From the NCBI GenBank assembly GCA_946631535.1, contig CAMPAF010000153.1, positions 1-7,256 on the forward strand: a stretch of 7,256 nucleotides of DNA. The letters run 5' to 3'. The DNA is from an uncultured Verrucomicrobiota bacterium (GTDB taxonomy: Bacteria > Verrucomicrobiota > Kiritimatiellia > RFP12 > UBA1067). Within the stretch, counting starts at the first letter, position 1; each line of letters opens with the position of its first letter. The translations under genes were made by a program, and so were the position numbers. Shown in pieces: positions 1-5,900 of the stretch. The notes under the pieces are model-generated. The model was not told the DNA's origin and ran no database searches. It worked only from the letters and a program-made list of their open reading frames with translations.

Positions 1-29
1 TATTGTACCACAGCCGTGAAGGATTTTCT

Positions 30-59
30 TGTAATATCTGAAAGAAAAAATGTAATATC
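30..59 (+). promoter_or_regulatory. Direct repeat TGTAATATC x2, 21-bp period: candidate AraC-type operator
   Basis: The nonamer TGTAATATC occurs at 30-38 and again, identically and in the same orientation, at 51-59, a start-to-start spacing of exactly 21 bp or two helical turns. AraC-family proteins carry two helix-turn-helix motifs and classically bind direct-repeat half-sites about 21 bp apart, as at araI1-I2. The pair lies just upstream of the promoter of the AraC-family gene at 103, and the downstream copy ends five bases before the expected -35 position. Inference: this is the regulator's own operator. The leader is AT-rich, so a chance repeat is possible. Confidence 0.45.
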
Positions 60-63
60 CGCT

Positions 64-92
64 TATCCGTTTTTACCCCGATATGCTATACT
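64..92 (+). promoter_or_regulatory. Extended -10 promoter of the AraC-family gene
   Basis: TGCTATACT at 84-92 is an extended -10 element: TG at 84-85, one base, then TATACT at 87-92. The position 17 bp upstream (64-69, TATCCG) is a poor -35 match, which fits either an extended -10 promoter or one needing an activator bound to the adjacent repeats at 30-59. The predicted transcription start, six to eight bases after the -10, falls at about 98-100. That is only a few bases before the ATG at 103, so the mRNA would be nearly leaderless. Confidence 0.5.
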
Positions 93-102
93 GTCGGCCG
101 CC

Positions 103-858
103 ATGACACGACGCGAAAAGAAGAAGCTACAGTCGGACTTCCTGAGGAAGGCCGGACCGAACGCCGCCACGTTCAAGGCCGCGATGGACGCCTTGCCCGA
201 GGTCGCCTTCTACATGAAGGACGCCGAGGGGCGCATCATGGCGCTCAACAGGCGCAACTGCGACATCTGCAACATCCACGACGAGCTGGACGCCGTCGGG
301 CTGCGCAGCAGCGACATTTTTCCCCGCCCCCTCGCGCAATCCTACATCGCAAACGACCAGATCGTGCAGAAAACGCGGCGCCCGCTGATCAACTTCCGCA
401 ATCCGCATGCCGCAGACTGGTCGAACGACAATATCGTCGGGAACATCTTCCCCCTGTTCGACCAAGCGGGCACGTTCATCGGCACCTTGTGCATCTACAA
501 CCAGGCCCCCTCGGTAGACGGCGCGCCGGACTGGCAAGCCATCCTGAAGCCTGCGACGGAATACGTCGCAAAGCACTACGCCGAGGACATCACGGTTGAC
601 GGTCTCGCGGCTATGGTCGAAACGTCTCCCTCCAATTTCCGCCGGCAGTTCACGCGCACGTTCGGCATCTCGCCCGGACGCTACCTCACCGCGATCCGCC
701 TCAACGCCGCCCGCAAGCTGCTGGAGACGACCGACAAGCTCGTCTCGGAGATCGCCGTCGAGACGGGCTTCTGGGACCAGAGCCACCTCACGAAGCTCTT
801 CAAGCGCGAGCGCAGCACCACGCCCGGCGAATACCGCCGCCGCCATCGGCAAGGATAG
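103..858 (+). CDS. PAS-domain AraC-family transcriptional regulator
   Basis: A DNA-binding regulator of 251 residues. The N-terminal part (about 25-135) reads as a PAS-type sensor fold: LPEVAFYMKDAEGRIMALN at 31-49, then a strand pattern ending in GTFIGTLCIYN at 123-133. The C-terminal part (about 148-248) is a full AraC/XylS domain with two helix-turn-helix motifs. The first covers roughly 163-195 (ITVDGLAAMVETSPSNFRR, then FGISPGRYL). The second covers roughly 213-247 (VSEIAVETGFWDQSHLTKLF, then TTPGEYRR), with the family's GF.D.SH..K.FK signature. There is no sugar-binding cupin domain of the AraC type, so the input signal is unknown; a C-x2-C-x2-H cluster lies at 53-59. A GTG at 16 would extend the frame, but that stretch is AT-rich, contains the promoter and shows no family similarity, so ATG 103 is preferred despite lacking a Shine-Dalgarno. 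It converges on a secreted beta-helix operon and probably regulates glycan use (inference). Confidence 0.93.
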   Translation: MTRREKKKLQSDFLRKAGPNAATFKAAMDALPEVAFYMKDAEGRIMALNRRNCDICNIHDELDAVGLRSSDIFPRPLAQSYIANDQIVQKTRRPLINFRNPHAADWSNDNIVGNIFPLFDQAGTFIGTLCIYNQAPSVDGAPDWQAILKPATEYVAKHYAEDITVDGLAAMVETSPSNFRRQFTRTFGISPGRYLTAIRLNAARKLLETTDKLVSEIAVETGFWDQSHLTKLFKRERSTTPGEYRRRHRQG

Positions 859-864
859 TGCCGA

Positions 865-907
865 GGGTCGAGCGGAAGCTCACGTCCCGCATACAGGCAT
901 CTGCGGG
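865..907. other. Small hairpins in the convergent gap; no clear terminator
   Basis: The 75-bp gap between the two converging stop codons (859-933) contains a GAGC-GGAA-GCTC hairpin with a GNRA-type loop (870-881), flanked by GGG (865-867) and CCC (886-888) that could extend it. A second inverted repeat, CCCGCA (886-891) with TGCGGG (902-907), has a ten-base loop. The two share 886-888 and could not both form fully. Neither is followed by a T-run on either strand, so an intrinsic terminator is not supported. They could serve as 3'-end stabilising structures or as weak bidirectional stops. Confidence 0.25.
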
Positions 908-933
908 CTGCAACAACGCGGAAGGACTACTTT

Positions 934-2910
934 TCACTGGGTGGGGAAACGCCAGGTCTTTTCCGGCGAAAGGAAGAAGAGGCCTGGCTGCGAGGCCATG
1001 TCCAGGGCGTAGAACGAATACGGCTTGCCCTTGATCTTGGAGAAGACCATTTTCCAGAGCCCGACCGCCTTGCCGTCCGGCGCGTACACGGCGCGCCAGT
1101 CGCCGTCGGCCGTCACCTGCCCGGCCGGCTGGCCGTCCGCGTCCGTGAACGCCACGTTCGCGCACGAGCCGCTGTACGTGCCGCCGCGCACCATCGCGAC
1201 TGTCCCGGACGCCGGCGCGTCGAACCAGAACGTCGCGTCCTTCCCGCCGTCGAACAGCATCGTCAAGTTGCCGCCGCGCGTGTCGACCGCCACCGGCACG
1301 CATGCGGACTCCAGCGCGAAGTCGCCGCCGGACACCTTGGCCGCGAGTTCGTAGAATCCCGCCGCGGGCAGCTCCACCGCAATCGCGCCGCCGTCCTTCC
1401 CCGGCGCGTCGCAGACGTACTTCCGCTTGCCGCCGACGGCGTTGATCTTCACGGCGCCCTTGAGCGAACCGGGCCCGTAGCGGTCCGCGTCGCGCGCCTT
1501 CGAGGGACGCGTGCGCCCGATGAGCGCCACCCGTCCTTTCGCCGGCGCGTAGAACACGTACTTCGCCCCGTACGGGAACCAGATGCGCGAGAGCTCGACC
1601 GCTTGGCCGGGCGCGCGGTCCAGGACGGTTGCGCGCGCCCACGTCTCCTTCGTCATGTTCCGGCGCGGCGGCAAGGGCTTGTCCACCTTCGGCTTCATCC
1701 ACTTGTCCGCCCACGCCGCGTCGAACGTCACCGTCTCCTCGGTCCCGCCGCTGCGGACGATCCGCGCCGTGCCCGTGATGTTTCCGACCTTCTCCGGCGT
1801 CAACCCCGAACGCTTGCACGCGAGCCACGCGCGGCCGTCGTCCAGGCGGACGGTGAGGTTGTCGAAGCGGATGTCGTCCGTGACCGGCTGGTCGGGCTTG
1901 CTCGCCGAGCCGATGGAGAGCGCGGACGACGTGCCGTTCGTGGCGGCGTTCACGATGGAGCAGTTCTCGAGCGCGGCGAAGACCGAACCGGCCGGTTTGC
2001 CGTGGATGGAGACGCCCACGCGCTTCGAGCGCTCGAACGTGCAGTTCACGCAGCGGATGATCCCCTTGGGCGGAGCGGCATGGTGGCGTCCGACGCCGAG
2101 GTCGAGCCACAGGCCCGAGGAATTGCCGACCGAGCGGCAGTTCTCCAAGGTGACCGAAACGTCCCCGGAAGAGGAATTCAGCTGCCCGAGGTAGAACTGG
2201 TAGCCGTCGCCCAGGTTGTTCACGCTCAGGCAGTTGCGCATGACCACGTTCTTGAGGATCTCGTTCGGATGGTCCGGCTCGAAGTCGATGCCGCTCTGCG
2301 GCGCCGTGCCGGAGGTGTTGCTGAGCACGCAGTCCTCGATGAGGAGGTTCTCGACCGAGAACACCGAGATGCCCTGCCGGTGGTTGCGGTCGCAGACGCA
2401 CTTCCGGATCGTGATGTTCTTCCCCGTCACGCCGATGCCGTCGCCGCCGGACTCCACGATCGTCAACCCCTCCACCAGCACGTTCTCGCAGTGGAAAATC
2501 CGCAGGGCGTACCGCCACTCGCCATGCACGTAGTCCGGCCCCTGGTAGTCTTTCTTCCACATCCGCATCGTCGCGCCCGCGCCGCCGCGTATCGTCACGT
2601 TCGTGCAGTACGGCAGTTCGAGGAGATAGTCGCGCAGGGCCTTGTACGCGCCGCGCTTGGCAAGCAACTCCACGCCGGGCTCGAACACCAGCTCGGTGTT
2701 GGAGCGCATCTTCAGGGGCAGCGTGACCCACGGACCGGCCTGGCGGTCGAGAATGATCTTCTCCGCGCCGGATTCCAGCGCCTGCCGCAGGAAGCGCGTC
2801 GAATCCTCCGGATCGTATCCGAAATCCGAAACCTTGACCGTCCGTCCGGCGGCGGAGAGGACGGCGCACGCGCAGACCGCGCCGACGAACGCAACTGACT
2901 TTCTTCTCAT
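934..2910 (-). CDS. Secreted right-handed parallel beta-helix protein, candidate polysaccharide lyase or hydrolase
   Basis: A 658-residue exported protein. Residues 1-22 are a signal peptide: MRRK, a hydrophobic core, then SAAG. Residues 25-85 open in the way of pectin-lyase-fold enzymes, with VSDFGYDPEDSTRFLRQAL, then IILD, and ELVFEPGVELLA. Residues 100-360 form the helix, with rung motifs such as NVTIRG, NVLVEGLTI, NITIRKC, NLLIEDC and NVVMRNC. The best-conserved stretch is 155-215, with GGDGIGV, NHRQGISV (176-183) and SGIDFEPDHP (206-215). H177, R178, D209 and E211 are candidate active-site or metal residues, by inference only. Residues 445-655 hold two related beta-rich domains that may bind carbohydrate. 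No anchor or sorting signal is visible at the C terminus (KTWRFPTQ). The exact enzyme class and substrate cannot be set from sequence alone. The gene starts 22 bp after the larger beta-helix gene and shares its operon; AGGA at 2920-2923 serves the ATG. Confidence 0.92.
   Translation of the reverse strand: MRRKSVAFVGAVCACAVLSAAGRTVKVSDFGYDPEDSTRFLRQALESGAEKIILDRQAGPWVTLPLKMRSNTELVFEPGVELLAKRGAYKALRDYLLELPYCTNVTIRGGAGATMRMWKKDYQGPDYVHGEWRYALRIFHCENVLVEGLTIVESGGDGIGVTGKNITIRKCVCDRNHRQGISVFSVENLLIEDCVLSNTSGTAPQSGIDFEPDHPNEILKNVVMRNCLSVNNLGDGYQFYLGQLNSSSGDVSVTLENCRSVGNSSGLWLDLGVGRHHAAPPKGIIRCVNCTFERSKRVGVSIHGKPAGSVFAALENCSIVNAATNGTSSALSIGSASKPDQPVTDDIRFDNLTVRLDDGRAWLACKRSGLTPEKVGNITGTARIVRSGGTEETVTFDAAWADKWMKPKVDKPLPPRRNMTKETWARATVLDRAPGQAVELSRIWFPYGAKYVFYAPAKGRVALIGRTRPSKARDADRYGPGSLKGAVKINAVGGKRKYVCDAPGKDGGAIAVELPAAGFYELAAKVSGGDFALESACVPVAVDTRGGNLTMLFDGGKDATFWFDAPASGTVAMVRGGTYSGSCANVAFTDADGQPAGQVTADGDWRAVYAPDGKAVGLWKMVFSKIKGKPYSFYALDMASQPGLFFLSPEKTWRFPTQ
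955..1572 (-). repeat. Coding repeat: two tandem beta-rich domains with an APxxG motif
   Basis: The C-terminal third of the 658-residue protein holds two similar halves, about residues 447-543 and 556-652. The first half carries VFYAPAKGRVALI (452-464) and YVCDAPGKDGGAIAV (498-512). The second carries FWFDAPASGTVAMV (561-574) and AVYAPDGKAVGLWKM (607-621). The aromatic-x-A-P motif followed by a V/I-A/G strand therefore recurs four times, two per half. This suggests an ancient duplication of a beta-sandwich, carbohydrate-binding-like module. The repeat is seen only at the protein level; DNA identity has decayed. Confidence 0.5.
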
Positions 2911-2919
2911 TTTCGTATG

Positions 2920-2923
2920 TCCT
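2920..2923 (-). promoter_or_regulatory. Ribosome binding site of the 658-residue protein gene
   Basis: On the minus strand AGGA lies nine bases before the ATG at 2908-2910, inside the 22-bp spacer that follows the upstream gene's stop. No promoter fits in that spacer, which supports co-transcription with the upstream gene. Confidence 0.6.
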
Positions 2924-2932
2924 GTAAAACTC

Positions 2933-5900
2933 TCATCTGATCGTGATCATCGTTCCGCCCACGAAATCAAAGCCGGAAAGCGTCGCCGACCCTTCGCCCG
3001 CGAACGCGAATCCGAAATCATACGCCGACAGATTCTTCGACAGGAAGGAGAACGTCTGCTCGCCATCGGCCGCCGTGAGGGACGCGTACGGTTCGCCGCC
3101 GACCGTCACCGTCAACGTGCCCGCGCCCGTCACGCGCACCGTTGCCTTGCGCACGCCCCGCATCGTGGCGTCGCCCCACGTGAGCGCGAGCGATTCGCCG
3201 TCCGGAATCGTGATCTTGCCGCTGCCGTCGTCGACCACGCGCGAACCGGCCTCGTCCACGACGATCTTCGTTCTCGCGCCGCCGAGCGTCTTCGCGTACT
3301 GCGGCAGCCAGTCGGCCTCCAGCGCGCCGGGGTCGAGCGATCCGTTGGTGATGCGCGGCGCGCCGGAGAGGTCGCGGTCGGACGCATACGGCAGGAACCT
3401 CTGCGCGGACGCGTCGGTCGCGCTGAAGTCCGTGAGCAGCGCCTCGCTGCCGACGTCGACGGCCGCGCACAGGCCCGGTATCGGGCGCAAGTCCTCGTCA
3501 ACGGCCAAATCCGCGCTCGCGATCACCCGCGAGGTTCCATCAGTCGGATAGTTGAGGCTCGTATCCGCAAACACGGTATAGCTCGCCGGAAGGGTCATGG
3601 CCCCCGCGTTCCCCAGCGAACCACCGAGGATCAGGCAGTTGATCAGGCAGGCCACGCCGCTCGACCCCGTTGAGATCGTCACGCGCGGCGTACCGCTCAG
3701 ATTGTAGCCATTGGGTCCGATCGTGGAATTGTAGATGCGCGTGAAGTTGTTGATGTTCGCCCCGCCGCCGCCGCTGGAGCAACGGTCGATCAGCGAACCG
3801 TACATGTTGACCAGACAGGCGCCGCCGCCATGGTTGAGCGCGCGGCAGTCGAACACCCGGCACCGGACAAGGTTCACCATCGACGCGCCGCCGCCGTAGC
3901 AGGCAACGCAGTTGGAGATGATGCAGTCGACGACGAACGCCCTGTCGCGTCCGCTGCTCGACCCCTGCACGCCGCCCCCGGCCCAGTTGCCGGAGCCGTC
4001 CCACTCAAGGTTGTTCGAGGACGACGGCCGGTCGTCATAGCGCGTCCGCCCGCCCGTGATGGTGAAGCCCTTGACCGTCGCGTAATCGCTCACGTACACG
4101 CACCGGAGGGCGTTGGTGCCCATTTCGTACGCGTTGGCCGTCGCCGACGTGTCGGATGCGCCGAGGATGATCGTGTTCTCCGCGGCCCCGTCGGCGACGA
4201 GCGTCACGCCCTTGCCCACGATCACGCGCGAGGCGTGTTCCTCGCCGGGCGTCGCGGAGCGGGTGGCCGAGCCTTCGCCGTAGACGCCCTCGGCGGCGTG
4301 CACGGTATCGCCCTCCACGGCCTTCGTCATGGCGTAGGCGAGCGTGCCGAACGGCGTACCGGGCGTCCCGCCGGAATTCGCGTCGCTGCCCGAAGGCGAC
4401 ACGTACCAGTCGCTCGTGTAGAGGGCGTCAAGCGACAGCCCGTATTCGCTCGCCGCGGCATCAGCGGCGGTGAACGTGCGGCTCGGCGTCTCGTCGAAGA
4501 GGTTGGTGACGCCGTTCACCGTGTAACCGATGCACGGGCGCGTGCCCGCGCCGGGTGCAACCGTGACGGACAGCGATTCGGTCAGCGGGGAATACCCGGT
4601 CGTGCCGCCCGTGATCGCAAGCCCGCCCTTGTCCGCGCCGATGTAGATGACGCCGTTTTCGGTGTCCTGATGACACCCCGCGAGCGGGACACCGTCCGTG
4701 GAGGATATCGGCTCGCCGGAAAGCCCCGTCGTCGCGTATGCGGTGAAGTTCGTCATCCACGTGCCGTATGCGAGGGAACCGGACTCCGGCAACAGCGTCT
4801 TGTACCGCACCGGCGTCGGCCCGTAGAGCCGCCAGTCGCCGTTCGACGGATCGACGAAGCCAGGATCCGTCACGCACACGATGCCCATGGCGGCAGCGTC
4901 GGCAACCGCCATGTTCGAGAAGTTCGTCGCGGCGCTGCCGTACAGGACGTCGCCGCTGCCGATCGTCAATTTGCCGAAGAGCGAGTTGTAGTACCTGCAG
5001 TTGTTCCACAGCGAACAGTTTGGCAAGGTGCAGAGATAGGCCGCCGTGTCATTGCCCAGCACCCTGTTCGCGGCCGCTCCCGGTCCCCCCGTGCCGATCT
5101 TGCAGGAGGGATCCACGAAGCAACCGGACAGGCGCGTGGAGCGCATCACGCCGCCGTAACCCGTGCAATCGTAGAACTTGCACCGCGTCGCCCAGACGCA
5201 GTACATCGTCGCACGGACGGAACTGCAGTTCGTGATGACGCAATCAAGTACGGCGTGGAGGTCCACGGTGCCGGCGCCGCACAAGGCGCCGCCACGGTCG
5301 GATTCTATGTCCTTTGTGTAGTCGTCGGCGCGCGAATGGCAGTCCGCGATGGTGAAGCCCTGCAGCGCGTGGCGCTTGCCGTCGCCACTGGCGAAATGCA
5401 CGCCGCGGACGGAATTGGGGCCGCATCCCACGTAGTCGTTCGGATACGGGCCGTTGAGGTCGGCCACGCCCTTGATGGTCGTGACGGCGGCGCCGTCCGT
5501 GCTGCGCACGACGAATTCCTGCCAGTCCGGGATGACGAGGCGGCAATCCGCCGAACGGAAGAACGTGGTGCCGCGATCGTACGTGCCGGGCTTGACCAGC
5601 ACCAGGATCCTCTTCGCGGAGTCGTACGTGTTGGTGGCGAAGGTGATGGCGTCCTGAAGGACGGGGAAGGGATGGGCCTCTGTGCCGTTCGCCGTGGCCG
5701 CGTCGCCGTCGTCATCGCACCAGACCACCGCGTCGGCGAAGTGCGGCGTCACGCCCATGCGCTCGCCTGCCACTGGAGGCGGAACGAGCGGGATGACGCC
5801 GTCCATCGTCGGCCAGCGAACGGCGCCGGTGACATGCCGCCAGTTGCCGTCCAAAGAACCGCATATCAGCGGCTTCGCGGCGGTTGCGCCGTACGGGCGC

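Noticed and set aside
16..102. GTG start at 16 extending the AraC-family protein by 29 residues
   Set aside because: The stretch is AT-rich, holds the direct repeat and the extended -10, lacks a Shine-Dalgarno and shows no family similarity.
800..2869. A 689-codon open frame on the minus strand overlapping the beta-helix gene in another phase
   Set aside because: The translation is dominated by Arg, Gly and Ala without domains or signal peptide. The overlapping frame has a signal peptide, rung motifs and a ribosome site, so this is a GC-driven shadow.
1603..2898. A 431-codon open frame on the plus strand opposite the beta-helix gene
   Set aside because: It is Arg/Val/His-rich low-complexity antisense of a real gene, with no family motif.
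2642..3673. A 343-codon plus-strand frame spanning the junction of the two secreted genes
   Set aside because: It crosses two real genes on the opposite strand, and its composition changes at the junction. It is a shadow.
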